DNA of 64,000 nucleotides from JBFXAF01 sp050184585 (GCA_050184585.1 JBFXAF010000002.1:310001-374000), one strand, 5' to 3'. Counted from the stretch's first letter, positions 26,221 to 34,583 are shown. Notes: generated by a model not told the origin, from the letters alone. Program-made: numbers and translations.

Positions 26221-27435
26221 TCAGGCCTTGTTCTTGTTGTAGACGTCGAAGACCACCGCCCCGAGCAGCACCAGCCCCTTGATCACCTGCTGCCAGTCGA
26301 TGTTGACGCCCATGATGGACATGCCGTTGTTCATCACGCCCATGATGAAGGCTCCGATGACCGCTCCGGCCACCTGGCCCACGCCCCCGGCCATCGAGGC
26401 GCCGCCGATGAACACCGCTGCGATGACGTCCAGTTCGAAGCCGAGCCCGGCCTTCGGCGTCGCCGTGTTCAGGCGCGCCGCGAAGATCAGGCCCGCCAGC
26501 GCCGCCAGCACGCCCATGTTGATGAAGACGAGGAACGTCAATCGCTCCGTCTTGATGCCGGACAGCGCCGCCGCCTTGACGTTGCCGCCCATCGCATAGA
26601 TGCGCCGGCCGACGGTCATGCGTTTCGTCACGAACACGAAGAGAGCGATGAGCGCGCCCATGACGATCAGCACGTTGGGCAGTCCCTTGTAGGAAGCCAG
26701 CATGTAGATCAGGAACAGCACCAGCGCCGAGATGATGAGGTTCTTGACCACGAAGACGGGAAACGGCTCGGCTTCGTAGCCGTGGCTCTCACGGTCGCGA
26801 CGGCTCTTCAGATTGAGATAGAGCATCAGGGCGACGATCGCGACGCCGATCAGCAGCGTGGTCGCGTGCATCGGCTGCCCGGCGATGGTCAGCGGCCCGA
26901 TCAGATCGGGTATGAAGCCTGCGGATAGCAACTGGAACTCGCGTGGAAAGGGTCCGACCGACATGCCGCCGAGCAGCGCCAGCGCCAGCCCCTTGAACAC
27001 CAGCATGCCGGCCAGGGTGACGATGAAGGACGGGATCTTCATGTAGGCGATCCAGAAGCCCTGGCTCGCGCCGATCAGCCCGCCGACGATCAGGCAGATG
27101 ATCGTCGTGAGGATCGGGTCCAGCTTGTACTGGACCATCAGCACCGCCGCGACCGCGCCGACGAAGCCCGCCACGGAGCCGACGGAAAGGTCGATGTGCC
27201 CACCCACGATCACCAGCAGCATGCCGAGCGCCATGATGATGATGTAGGAGTTCTGCAGGATCAGGTTCGTCAGGTTGACCGGCTTGAACAGCACGCCGTC
27301 GGTGGTGAACTGGAAGAACACCATGATGGCGATCAGCGCGAGCACGAGGCCGTATTCGCGCAGGTTCTCCTTCAGGGCGGATGTTGCCGTCGCTCCAGCC
27401 GTCTTCTTGGCGGTTGCCACCGTGTCCGTGCTCAT
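26221..27435 (-). CDS. gguB: sugar ABC transporter permease GguB
   Basis: A 404-residue permease with about ten membrane segments. MLLVIVGGHIDLSVGSVAGF near residues 72-91 is the CUT2 sugar-permease motif. FIGGASMAGGVGQVAGAVIG lies near the C-terminus. Length and context fit GguB/MmsB/XylH. It overlaps gguA by four bases and imports the sugar delivered by ChvE. Confidence 0.92.
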   Translation of the reverse strand: MSTDTVATAKKTAGATATSALKENLREYGLVLALIAIMVFFQFTTDGVLFKPVNLTNLILQNSYIIIMALGMLLVIVGGHIDLSVGSVAGFVGAVAAVLMVQYKLDPILTTIICLIVGGLIGASQGFWIAYMKIPSFIVTLAGMLVFKGLALALLGGMSVGPFPREFQLLSAGFIPDLIGPLTIAGQPMHATTLLIGVAIVALMLYLNLKSRRDRESHGYEAEPFPVFVVKNLIISALVLFLIYMLASYKGLPNVLIVMGALIALFVFVTKRMTVGRRIYAMGGNVKAAALSGIKTERLTFLVFINMGVLAALAGLIFAARLNTATPKAGLGFELDVIAAVFIGGASMAGGVGQVAGAVIGAFIMGVMNNGMSIMGVNIDWQQVIKGLVLLGAVVFDVYNKNKA

Positions 27436-28967
27436 GACGCAGCCCTCGTTTCAGCCCGCATGATCGCACGCATGATCGCCTCTTGCGAAGCGTCCGAGGC
27501 GTCCATCTCACCGGCGATCCGTCCCTCGTTCATCACGTAGATGCGGTCGCACACGCCGAGCAGTTCCGGCATCTCCGACGAGATCATCAGGATCGCCTTG
27601 CCCTCTTCGGCGAGCCGATTGATGATCGTGTAGATCTCGTACTTGGCGCCGACGTCGATGCCGCGTGTCGGCTCGTCCAGGATCAGCACCTGCGGATCGG
27701 CGAACAGCCACTTCGAGAGCACGACCTTCTGCTGGTTGCCGCCAGAAAGGTTGCCGGCGATCTGGTAGACGCTCGAGGAACGGATGTTCGTCCTGCGGCG
27801 ATAGTCGTTGGCGACCCCGAGCTCCCGCAGGTCGTCGATCACGCCGCTGCGGGAAACTCCAGGCAGGTTTGCCAGCGTGACGTTGTGCTTGATGTGGTCG
27901 ATCAGGTTCAGCCCGTAGGTCTTGCGGTCCTCGGTCGCGTAGGCGATGCCCTGCCCCACCGCCCGCCCGACCGTGGAGACGTCGACCTTCTTGCCATTCA
28001 GGAACACGTCGCCGGAAATTCCGACGCCCCAGCTGCGCCCGAACACACTCATCGCGAACTCGGTCCGCCCCGAGCCCATCAGGCCGGCTATGCCGACGAC
28101 TTCGCCGCGCCTGACGCTGACGTCCACGCCCTTGATGACGCGCCGCTCGGCGTGAACCGGGTGATGCACCACCCAGTTCTTCACCTCGAACACCACCTCG
28201 CCGATCTTCGGGGTCCGTTTCGGGAAGCGGTCCTCGATCGGCCGGCCGACCATCGAGGTGATGATGCGATCCTCGCTGATGTCGGCCTTTTCCATCGTCT
28301 CGATCGTCCGGCCGTCCCTGAGCACTGTGATGCGGTCGGCGACCTTGCCCACTTCGTTGAGCTTGTGGGAGATGAGGATCGACGAAATTCCTTGATGCTT
28401 GAACTCGACCAGCAGCGCCAGAAGCGCGTCGCTGTCCTTCTCGGAAAGGCTCGCCGTCGGCTCGTCCAGGATCAGCAGCTTCACCTGCTTGGACAGCGCC
28501 TTGGCAATCTCGACCAGTTGCTGCTTGCCAACGCCGATGTTGGTGATGAGCGTGTCGGGATCCTCGTTCAGCCCGACCTTGGTCAGCAGCGCCGCTGCCT
28601 TCGAGCGAACCGCGTTCCAGTCGATGACGCCCCAGCTCGCCTGCTCGTTGCCGAGGAAAATGTTCTCGGCGATCGAAAGCAGCGGCACCAGCGCCAGTTC
28701 CTGGTGGATGATGACGATGCCGACGCGTTCGCTGTCATGGATGCCGCGGAAGTGGCATTCCTCGCCGAGGAAGCGGATGTGGCCCTCGTATGAGCCGTGG
28801 GGATAGACGCCCGACAGCACCTTCATCAGCGTCGACTTGCCGGCGCCGTTCTCCCCGACCACGGCGTGGATCTCGCCCGCCTCGACCGTGAGATTGACGT
28901 CCTGAAGCGCCTTCACGCCCGGGAAGGTCTTGGTGATGCCCCGCATCTCCAGGATCGTATCGGTCAT
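27432..28967 (-). CDS. gguA: sugar ABC transporter double ATPase GguA
   Basis: A 511-residue tandem ATPase of the CUT2 family (MmsA/XylG/GguA). The first half has GENGAGKST and LLILDEPTASLSEKD; the second has GLMGSGRTE, LSGGNQQKVVLSKWL and LILDEPTRGIDVGAK. The ATG at 28967 is chosen because TDTILEMRGITKTFPG is the normal N-terminus. It is 124 nt downstream of chvE, separated by the hairpin at 29051-29075, and overlaps gguB. Confidence 0.93.
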   Translation of the reverse strand: MTDTILEMRGITKTFPGVKALQDVNLTVEAGEIHAVVGENGAGKSTLMKVLSGVYPHGSYEGHIRFLGEECHFRGIHDSERVGIVIIHQELALVPLLSIAENIFLGNEQASWGVIDWNAVRSKAAALLTKVGLNEDPDTLITNIGVGKQQLVEIAKALSKQVKLLILDEPTASLSEKDSDALLALLVEFKHQGISSILISHKLNEVGKVADRITVLRDGRTIETMEKADISEDRIITSMVGRPIEDRFPKRTPKIGEVVFEVKNWVVHHPVHAERRVIKGVDVSVRRGEVVGIAGLMGSGRTEFAMSVFGRSWGVGISGDVFLNGKKVDVSTVGRAVGQGIAYATEDRKTYGLNLIDHIKHNVTLANLPGVSRSGVIDDLRELGVANDYRRRTNIRSSSVYQIAGNLSGGNQQKVVLSKWLFADPQVLILDEPTRGIDVGAKYEIYTIINRLAEEGKAILMISSEMPELLGVCDRIYVMNEGRIAGEMDASDASQEAIMRAIMRAETRAAS

Positions 28968-29050
28968 GCCTGTGCCCTGGCGCTCCGCGACGCCGGTCCA
29001 CAGCCGGTCGTCGACAGCGAAAACTAGCCAATCGTGGCCAGCAGCGAAAG

Positions 29051-29075
29051 AACCCCGCCGGAAACCGGCGGGGTT
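29051..29075 (-). terminator. attenuator-like hairpin between chvE and gguA
   Basis: AACCCCGCCGG (29051-29061) and CCGGCGGGGTT (29065-29075) form a perfect 11-bp stem with a three-base loop, 16 nt after the chvE stop. On the minus strand it is followed by CTTTC, only a weak U-tract. Such hairpins commonly stabilise the binding-protein message and lower expression of the downstream ATPase and permease. Confidence 0.6.
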
Positions 29076-29091
29076 CGCGCTCGGGAGGAGC

Positions 29092-30162
29092 CTATTGCAG
29101 GTCTTCGGCCTTGATGTAACCGGAGTCGACAACGATCTCCTTGTAGTTCGTCGCGTCGACCGAGACCGGCACCAGCAGGTAGGACGGCACCACCTTGACG
29201 CCGTTCTCGTAGGTCTTGGTGTCGTTGATCTCGGGCGTTCCGCCGGAGAGCACCGCGTCGACCAGGTTCGCCGTCACCTTGGCGAGTTCGCGCGTGTCCT
29301 TGAACACGGTCGAGTACTGTTCGCCGGCGATGATCCCCTTGACCGAAGGCGTCTCGGCGTCCTGTCCGGTCACGATCGGCCAGGGCTGGTCGGCCGAGCC
29401 GTAGCCCACGCCGCGCAGCGACGAGATGATGCCGCGTGACAGGCCGTCATACGGCGCCAGGACCCCGTGCACGCGGCTGCCGTCCGAGTAGTTGGCCGAC
29501 AGGAGATTGTCCATGCGCGCCTGCGCCACCGCGCCATCCCAGCGCAGCGTACCGACCTTCTCCATGCCCATCTGGCCCGACTTGATGACGATGTCGCCGC
29601 TGTCGATCATCGGCTGCAGCACCGACATGGCGCCGTTGTAGAAGAAGAAGGCGTTGTTGTCGTCCGGCGAGCCGCCGAACAGTTCGACGTTCCACGGCTT
29701 GGCGTCGCCGAAGCGCTCCTTAAGGCCCTTCACCAGCGAGTCGGCCTGAAGCACGCCGACCTGGAAGTTGTCGAAGGTGGTGTAATAGTCGACGTTGCCG
29801 CTGTCGCGGATGAGGCGATCATAGGCGACGACCTTGACGCCCTTGTCGGCGGCCTGCTGGAGCACGGCCGAGAGCGTGGTGCCGTCGATGGACGCGATGA
29901 TCAGGACCTTCACGTCCTTGGTCACCATGTTCTCGATCTGGGCGAGCTGGTTGGGGATGTCGTCCTCGGCGTATTGTAGGTCGGTGCCGTAGCCCTTTGC
30001 CTGCAGCGCGGCGACCAGTTCGTTGCCGTCGCTGATCCAGCGGAGCGACGACTTGGTCGGCATGGCGATGCCGACGGTGCCCTTGTCCTGCGCGTATGCC
30101 GCCATGGTCATGGCGCCGATGCCCACGGCCAGCGCCGCGACGAGCGTCTTGATGATCTTCAC
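29092..30162 (-). CDS. chvE: periplasmic sugar-binding protein ChvE
   Basis: A 356-residue binding protein. The signal peptide ends TMAAYAQ and is followed by KGTVGIAMPTKSSLRWISDG, the ChvE N-terminal region. DRLIRDSGNVDYYTTFDNFQ, ELFGGSPDDNNAFFFYNGAM and VTGQDAETPSVKGI are ligand-site segments of the xylose/galactose-binding group. Translation starts at GTG 30162 with GGGAGAGAAA upstream; earlier frames are not signal-peptide-like. In Agrobacterium ChvE also presents sugars to VirA and to chemoreceptors. It is the promoter-proximal gene of the operon. Confidence 0.93.
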   Translation of the reverse strand: MKIIKTLVAALAVGIGAMTMAAYAQDKGTVGIAMPTKSSLRWISDGNELVAALQAKGYGTDLQYAEDDIPNQLAQIENMVTKDVKVLIIASIDGTTLSAVLQQAADKGVKVVAYDRLIRDSGNVDYYTTFDNFQVGVLQADSLVKGLKERFGDAKPWNVELFGGSPDDNNAFFFYNGAMSVLQPMIDSGDIVIKSGQMGMEKVGTLRWDGAVAQARMDNLLSANYSDGSRVHGVLAPYDGLSRGIISSLRGVGYGSADQPWPIVTGQDAETPSVKGIIAGEQYSTVFKDTRELAKVTANLVDAVLSGGTPEINDTKTYENGVKVVPSYLLVPVSVDATNYKEIVVDSGYIKAEDLQ

Positions 30163-30323
30163 TTTCTCTCTCCCTTGATGGAGCGCCGCGAATGCCAGCC
30201 GTGCGCGGCGCACGTCACGACGGCCTGAGGCCGGGCGAAGCTGAATTTGGCAGTCCTCCCAAACCCGTCGTCCGGCGGGCGGACAAGACGGGCATCGATA
30301 CTCTTGCGCTGACACATATAACT

Positions 30324-30366
30324 GTCAAATAGATAGTTTGACGTCGGCCATACCATTCATGGTATG
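30324..30366. promoter_or_regulatory. chvE-gbpR divergent control region with two palindromes
   Basis: GTCAAA-N7-TTTGAC occupies 30324-30342 and a perfect CATACCAT-TC-ATGGTATG palindrome occupies 30349-30366. Both lie between the divergent chvE and gbpR genes; the minus strand carries TTGACA within the first. LysR regulators bind such dyads, with GbpR the obvious candidate. On the plus strand TTGACG (30338-30343) and TATGCT (30363-30368) may serve gbpR, with a long 19-nt spacer. Confidence 0.5.
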
Positions 30367-30391
30367 CTTATTCGGGATGGGAGGCGAGCCC

Positions 30392-31339
30392 ATGGGCGTG
30401 CCGCGCGAGGTTCAGGAGGCCCATCGAGGCGGGCTAAAGCATCAGCATCTCAGGCTGATCGTGGCCGTGGAGCAGCATGGCAGCGTCAGCGCGGCGGCTG
30501 ACGCCGTGAACATCTCCCAGCCGGCCGCCTCCCGCCTCGTCGCGGAGATGGAAGCCGGGCTCGGCGCCAGGCTGCTCGAACGATTGCCCCGCGGCGTCGC
30601 CCTGACTCCCTACGGTCAGGCGCTGGCCCGCCGGGCGCGCACCATCCTGCTGGAGATGCGCGCCATCGATCGCGACATCGCCGAACTGAAGACAGGGCGC
30701 GGCGGCACGGTGTTCCTCGGCGCGGTGACGGCGCCCGCGATCGAGCTTGCCGTCCCGGCGATCCGCGAGGTGCGCCGTACGCATCCCGGCATCGAGATCA
30801 ACATGCAGGTCGAGACCAGCAACGTGCTCGCCCGCGAACTGCTGGCCTCGCGCCTCGACTTCATCGTCGCCCGCATTCCCGACGACCTCAATCCGCGTCT
30901 CTTCGAGAGCCGCGTGATCGGCGTCGAGAAGGCCTGCCTCGTCGTCCGTCGGGACCACCCGCTGGCCAGGCGGCCGTCCGTGCGGCTCGCCGATACGGCC
31001 GACTTCGACTGGGTTGTCCAGCCGGCCGGATCACCCCTTCGACAGGCGCTCGACTACGCGTTTCAGAACAACAACGCGCCGTTGCCCGGGCGTTTCCTGC
31101 ACACGAGCTCGGTCCTGCTCACCCTGCTCATGGTCGCCCAGTCGGACGCCATAGCGCCGATCTCCGTGGCCGTGGCGCGCTTCATCCAAGACGAGGAGGG
31201 CCTGGGCGGCGCGATCGCGATCCTGCCGCTCGAGGAGGACCTGGAGGTACGCCCCTACAGCCTCATCACCGCCCGCGACCGCACGCTGTCGCCGGCCGCG
31301 CGCACCCTCTACGATTTCATCCTGCGGGAGATCCGTTAG
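30392..31339 (+). CDS. gbpR: LysR-family regulator GbpR
   Basis: A 315-residue LysR protein. The helix-turn-helix is HGSVSAAADAVNISQPAASR (about residues 33-52), followed by EMEAGLGARLLERLPRGVAL. The effector domain follows (GAVTAPAIELAVPAIREVRR, and SRLDFIVARIPDD). In Agrobacterium GbpR is encoded divergently from chvE and controls it in response to sugars, as the arrangement here suggests. The ATG at 30392 has GGGAGG seven bases upstream, better than ATGs at 30338 or 30377. Confidence 0.88.
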   Translation: MGVPREVQEAHRGGLKHQHLRLIVAVEQHGSVSAAADAVNISQPAASRLVAEMEAGLGARLLERLPRGVALTPYGQALARRARTILLEMRAIDRDIAELKTGRGGTVFLGAVTAPAIELAVPAIREVRRTHPGIEINMQVETSNVLARELLASRLDFIVARIPDDLNPRLFESRVIGVEKACLVVRRDHPLARRPSVRLADTADFDWVVQPAGSPLRQALDYAFQNNNAPLPGRFLHTSSVLLTLLMVAQSDAIAPISVAVARFIQDEEGLGGAIAILPLEEDLEVRPYSLITARDRTLSPAARTLYDFILREIR

Positions 31340-31350
31340 CGCACACCTGC

Positions 31351-31469
31351 ATTCACGTCAGGGCGAGCCGAAAGTGGTGGGTTTCGAGAACCGGAGCGCA
31401 GCGTACATTTAAGTACGTGAGCACCGGAAGCGCAGAAAGCCGCCACTTGCAGGCCGGCCTCACGTGAAT
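31351..31469. repeat. intergenic palindromic repeat
   Basis: A nested inverted-repeat unit fills the gap between gbpR and the isomerase gene. Outer arms ATTCACGT (31351-31358) and ACGTGAAT (31462-31469), middle arms AAGTGG (31372-31377) and CCACTT (31443-31448), and a central CGTAC-N6-GTACG (31402-31417) flanked by CCGG on both sides. The last ten bases overlap the end of the isomerase gene. It resembles dispersed palindromic units of rhizobial genomes and may end transcription from both sides. Copy number could not be checked. Confidence 0.6.
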
Positions 31470-32137
31470 CCGTCGTAGTCCGACACCAGCAGCCGATACG
31501 GCGCCTCGTCCTCCTCGATCGACGAGAAGCGTCCGATCGGTTCGGCGAACACGTTGTCGGTGAGGTCGTCGTTGACGGTCGAGACCTCGCCGATCAGCAC
31601 GTCGCCCCCCTCGCCCCAGAAGGCGTGCCAGACGCCGGGCATCAGCGTCACGCTTTCGCCTGGTCCGAGCGCCAGCCTGCCGCCCGCCGGCAGCGTGCGG
31701 ACGACGCCGTCGGTCGGCACGGACACCTTGGCCTCGCTGTCGATGCCGCCGTCGGGATCCGACGCGTAGAGCTCGACCACCAGCGTGCCGCCGCCCCGGT
31801 TGATGATGTCCTCGGCCTTCATCACGTGCCGGTGCATGGGTGAAAGCTGGTCGCGCCGCGAGATCATGATCTTCTCGGCGTAGAGCATGCCGCGCCCCTG
31901 CGCGAGGTCCTGTGCACGGCCGTTGCGGACGGTGAACAGGAACAGCCCGAGTTCGTCGAACCGCTCCTGCCCGTAGTCGGTGATGTCCCAGCCGAGCCGG
32001 GCGCCGACGATGCCCTCGGGCCGCAGGCGCGACAGTTCGTCCGGCCGCCAGTTCGCGAAGGGCGGCAGGGCGAAACCGAACGAGCGGATGAAGGCCTCGC
32101 CCTCACGCAGGATCCCGTTGACGCGCGACCGCTTCAT
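31460..32137 (-). CDS. D-lyxose isomerase-family cupin
   Basis: A 225-residue protein of the D-lyxose/D-mannose isomerase cupin family. The metal site is visible as SPMHRHVMKAEDIINRGGG with a downstream glutamate, and PGVWHAFWGEGGDVLIGEV carries the last histidine. FGFALPPFANWRPDE and GWDITDYGQERFDELGLFL are family features at the N-terminus. The ATG at 32137 has GGAGGGGCGTC ahead. It would interconvert D-lyxose and D-xylulose, or D-mannose and D-fructose, a role consistent with the pentose transporter beside it. Confidence 0.85.
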   Translation of the reverse strand: MKRSRVNGILREGEAFIRSFGFALPPFANWRPDELSRLRPEGIVGARLGWDITDYGQERFDELGLFLFTVRNGRAQDLAQGRGMLYAEKIMISRRDQLSPMHRHVMKAEDIINRGGGTLVVELYASDPDGGIDSEAKVSVPTDGVVRTLPAGGRLALGPGESVTLMPGVWHAFWGEGGDVLIGEVSTVNDDLTDNVFAEPIGRFSSIEEDEAPYRLLVSDYDGFT

Positions 32138-32502
32138 GACGCCCCTCCAGCGTGCCCGAAACCCACGATAGAGTCCCCCGGACGACCCCGGAAGCAGAAA
32201 ACATCGAGTCGCGCCAACACCTTGCGCGATTTGTCGATTCTCCCCCTTTGAAACCCTTTGAATCGCGATTCGACAGACGTTAGATTGAACCCGAATCAGC
32301 CGGTCGACGGGGACGGGCGAACCACCAAAATCGAATGTTCCGGGGCTTCCCGGGCCAGCGCGGTTGGTTTCGCGAGCCCTCGTGGATTCGGGGGGGATCG
32401 CGTGCCTCAGCGCCTTCGGGCGCCTCTCGTGAAACGTGTGGCGTAGCCAGGTGCGGACGTTCGTCCGCGCCGGAACCGGGGATTCCAGCGTCTTTCGGGT
32501 CG
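32138..32502. promoter_or_regulatory. divergent intergenic region between isomerase and visN
   Basis: This 365-nt gap has no convincing gene. It contains a 12-bp palindrome GAATCGCGATTC (32260-32271) and a GCGCC-TTCG-GGCGC tetraloop hairpin (32410-32423) that would lie in the visN leader. Promoters for both flanking genes are expected here but no clear -35/-10 pair was found. Confidence 0.4.
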
Positions 32503-33207
32503 ATGACGAGCCTAGCACTGACCACTGCCGAACCGATCTTCGCGCCGCTCCGCACGCGTGGCGACCTGACCGGCTTCCTGACCGAACTCGTCGAGGCCTT
32601 GGACGCCGACAGCTATCTGCTGGCGGCGCTCGTTCACGATCAGGAGCGGGCGGGCCTGCGCATCATCGCCTCGAACTGGCTGTGGGACGCCGTCCAGTTG
32701 GCGGGACAGGAACTGATCGCCTCGATCGCCCAAAGCGACGCGTGCACCGGTCCGGGTGATCGGCCGCGACCGATCCTTGCGGGCGCCGCGCCGGCGGACG
32801 GACCGTTCAGCGGCGAGAACGCCCGCCTGCTCGACGTCCTTGGCCATGCAGAGATTTGCGCGCTTCGCCTCTTTGTCGGCCAGCGTCGCCTGCATCTGCT
32901 CGTTTCGGCCTCCGAGCCCGGCCGGATCGATCATGCGGCGCTCGGCTGGGCGCAGATGCGCTGCTCCTATGCCCTTTCGCAGGTTCCGGACCTCCTGGCC
33001 GGAGTGGTCGCCGAAAACCCGCTCTCCGACCGGGAGCGTGAATGTATGAGCTGGGTGGCGGAGGGAAAGACCACCGACGAGGTCGCCCTCATCCTCGGCG
33101 TCTCGTCGAACACGGTCAACAGCTACATCGCTCATGTGATCCAGAAGTTCTCCGCGCGCAACCGCGCCGAAGCCCTCGCCACCGCGATACGAAGTGGCAT
33201 CGTGTGA
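32503..33207 (+). CDS. visN: LuxR-type motility regulator VisN
   Basis: A 234-residue protein with an N-terminal ligand-type domain and a C-terminal LuxR helix-turn-helix (LSDRERECMSWVAEGKTTDE, VALILGVSSNTVNSYIAHVI). In Sinorhizobium VisN and VisR form a heteromer at the top of the flagellar cascade and activate rem. Position at the head of the flagellar locus and pairing with a second LuxR gene two bases downstream identify it. The ATG at 32503 is preferred; upstream in-frame codons give a low-complexity N-terminus. Confidence 0.85.
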   Translation: MTSLALTTAEPIFAPLRTRGDLTGFLTELVEALDADSYLLAALVHDQERAGLRIIASNWLWDAVQLAGQELIASIAQSDACTGPGDRPRPILAGAAPADGPFSGENARLLDVLGHAEICALRLFVGQRRLHLLVSASEPGRIDHAALGWAQMRCSYALSQVPDLLAGVVAENPLSDRERECMSWVAEGKTTDEVALILGVSSNTVNSYIAHVIQKFSARNRAEALATAIRSGIV

Positions 33208-33209
33208 CC

Positions 33210-33974
33210 ATGCGCGATCTCAACATGTCGGGAGCGACCGCCGGCCAGGATCATCGCAATCCTTTCGGAGCGCCGTCGCCGGCGGGTGAGCCGCACCACA
33301 CGCTGACGATGCCGGACGCCGCGCGAAGGGGACGCTGGATCGCGGTCGACCTCAACGCATCCGATTTCGCCCTCTACTTCGCCACGCCGGCCGCGGATCG
33401 CGGACGCCTCGTCGCCTGTGTCGATTCCGCCTACCCGGGGCTCTCCCCGCGAACCCGCTCCGTCGCCTCCCATATCTCCGAGGTCGCGGTCCCGCATCTG
33501 CGCATCGCGACCACGGTCCTGTGGTGGTGCGACGATCCCGAAAGTCCGTTCCGCGCCACCATGCGGGCGCTGAGCCTCCTCGCCACCGAGATCGTCGGCC
33601 CTCCGGGTCAGGCGGGTCTTGCGTTCCCCGTGCACGCCGACCGCGGCCAGTTCGGTCTCGTGACGTTTGGCGGCGACGGGATCGCGCTTGACGAACGGCT
33701 GCTCTGCGACACGCATGGCCGCTGCTACGCGCTCTTCTCGGCGGTGACGGCGTTGCGGCCGCTCGAGTCCGGCCGTCCACCCTCGATTTCGCGGCGCGAA
33801 CTCGAATGCCTCAAGCTGACGGCCAACGGACTGACCAGCGAGCAGATCGCATCGCAGCTCGGCCTTTCGGTGCACACCGCCAACCAGTACCTGACCAACA
33901 CCGCCCAGAAGCTCGACGCGGTCAACCGCATGCACGCCGTCGCCAAGGCGCTCCGCATGGGCCTCATCGACTGA
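33210..33974 (+). CDS. visR: LuxR-type motility regulator VisR
   Basis: A 254-residue partner of VisN. The N-terminal half (RWIAVDLNASDFALYFATPA onward) is a variable sensor domain; the C-terminal HTH is ISRRELECLKLTANGLTSEQ followed by IASQLGLSVHTANQYLTNTA. The gene starts two bases after the visN stop, consistent with coexpression. An in-frame ATG four codons on is possible. VisNR are thought to bind DNA together and activate rem and early flagellar genes. A long palindrome follows the stop codon. Confidence 0.85.
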   Translation: MRDLNMSGATAGQDHRNPFGAPSPAGEPHHTLTMPDAARRGRWIAVDLNASDFALYFATPAADRGRLVACVDSAYPGLSPRTRSVASHISEVAVPHLRIATTVLWWCDDPESPFRATMRALSLLATEIVGPPGQAGLAFPVHADRGQFGLVTFGGDGIALDERLLCDTHGRCYALFSAVTALRPLESGRPPSISRRELECLKLTANGLTSEQIASQLGLSVHTANQYLTNTAQKLDAVNRMHAVAKALRMGLID

Positions 33975-33989
33975 CACGTGGACGCTGGA

Positions 33990-34143
33990 GCAATGTTCGA
34001 CCGGATTGAATCGTTCTGCCGGAGGGAATTCGGGCCAGGGTCGAGCTTCGGCGAAGGTCGATGTGGTGCATCGCCCGAGCCGAAGACCGAAGAATTTGGC
34101 GCGAATTGACCCGGCAGAACGATTCAATCCGGTCGAACATTGC
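33990..34143. repeat. long palindromic element between visR and the flhB operon
   Basis: The 33-nt arms at 33990-34022 and 34111-34143 are perfect reverse complements of each other. The 88 nt between them fold further, with CTTCGGC (34046-34052) matching GCCGAAG near 34079-34085 and CGATG/CATCG within. The whole segment can form a 154-nt cruciform or hairpin. It stands between convergent genes, so it could act as a bidirectional terminator. It has no ORF. Perfect long arms and size suggest a MITE or palindromic-repeat family; no target duplication was found. Confidence 0.8.
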
Positions 34144-34148
34144 CCTGG

Positions 34149-34583
34149 TCAGGCGGCCTGCGCCGAAGTCGGCTTGATGCGCGAACCGGCGAGCGCGGCC
34201 TTGAGATATTCGGTGTTAACCTCGGGGTCGGTCTGCGGCTCGTCGAAGGACACGTAGTTGACCTTGATGCCGGCCGTCTCGGCCGACATCGACAAGGCGA
34301 AATAGACGGTCGCGCCGCGCGGCTTGAGTTCGAGGTCGAGCACGATCCGGGGCGTTTCCGCCCAGCCGACATGGGCGTCGCCGCCGTGGCCCAGCGCCAG
34401 CGTTCCCGGTTGGAGATAACGTTCCGCCGCGCTCTGCACCAGATCACCGATCGTGGCGAAACGCTCCATGCGGATGAAGGCGATGTAGTCGGCGACGTCG
34501 ACCATCCTGAGCTCCGACACGACCTCCCTGATCGCGTCGGCGACGATCTTCTCCCGGGTCTCGGCAAATGCCTGTCTGATCAT
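34149..34583 (-). CDS. conserved hypothetical protein of the flagellar cluster
   Basis: A 144-residue protein with no recognisable domain. It begins RQAFAETREKIVADAIREVV and has a mixed beta-rich second half (GATVYFALSMSAETAGIKVN). No signal peptide or membrane segment is visible, so it is probably cytoplasmic. Its ATG overlaps the flhB stop by four bases (ATGA), so it is translated with flhB, and rhizobial clusters carry a similar-sized gene in this place. A role in flagellar assembly or control is likely but unproven. Confidence 0.75.
   Translation of the reverse strand: MIRQAFAETREKIVADAIREVVSELRMVDVADYIAFIRMERFATIGDLVQSAAERYLQPGTLALGHGGDAHVGWAETPRIVLDLELKPRGATVYFALSMSAETAGIKVNYVSFDEPQTDPEVNTEYLKAALAGSRIKPTSAQAA

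Noticed and set aside
32335..32502. N-terminal extension of VisN beginning at ATG 32335
   Set aside because: The extra 56 residues are Arg/Ser/Gly-rich, unlike LuxR proteins, and would overlap the hairpin and promoter region.
33990..34143. Palindromic element as an intact insertion sequence
   Set aside because: It is only 154 nt, lacks a transposase frame and has no clear direct target repeat.
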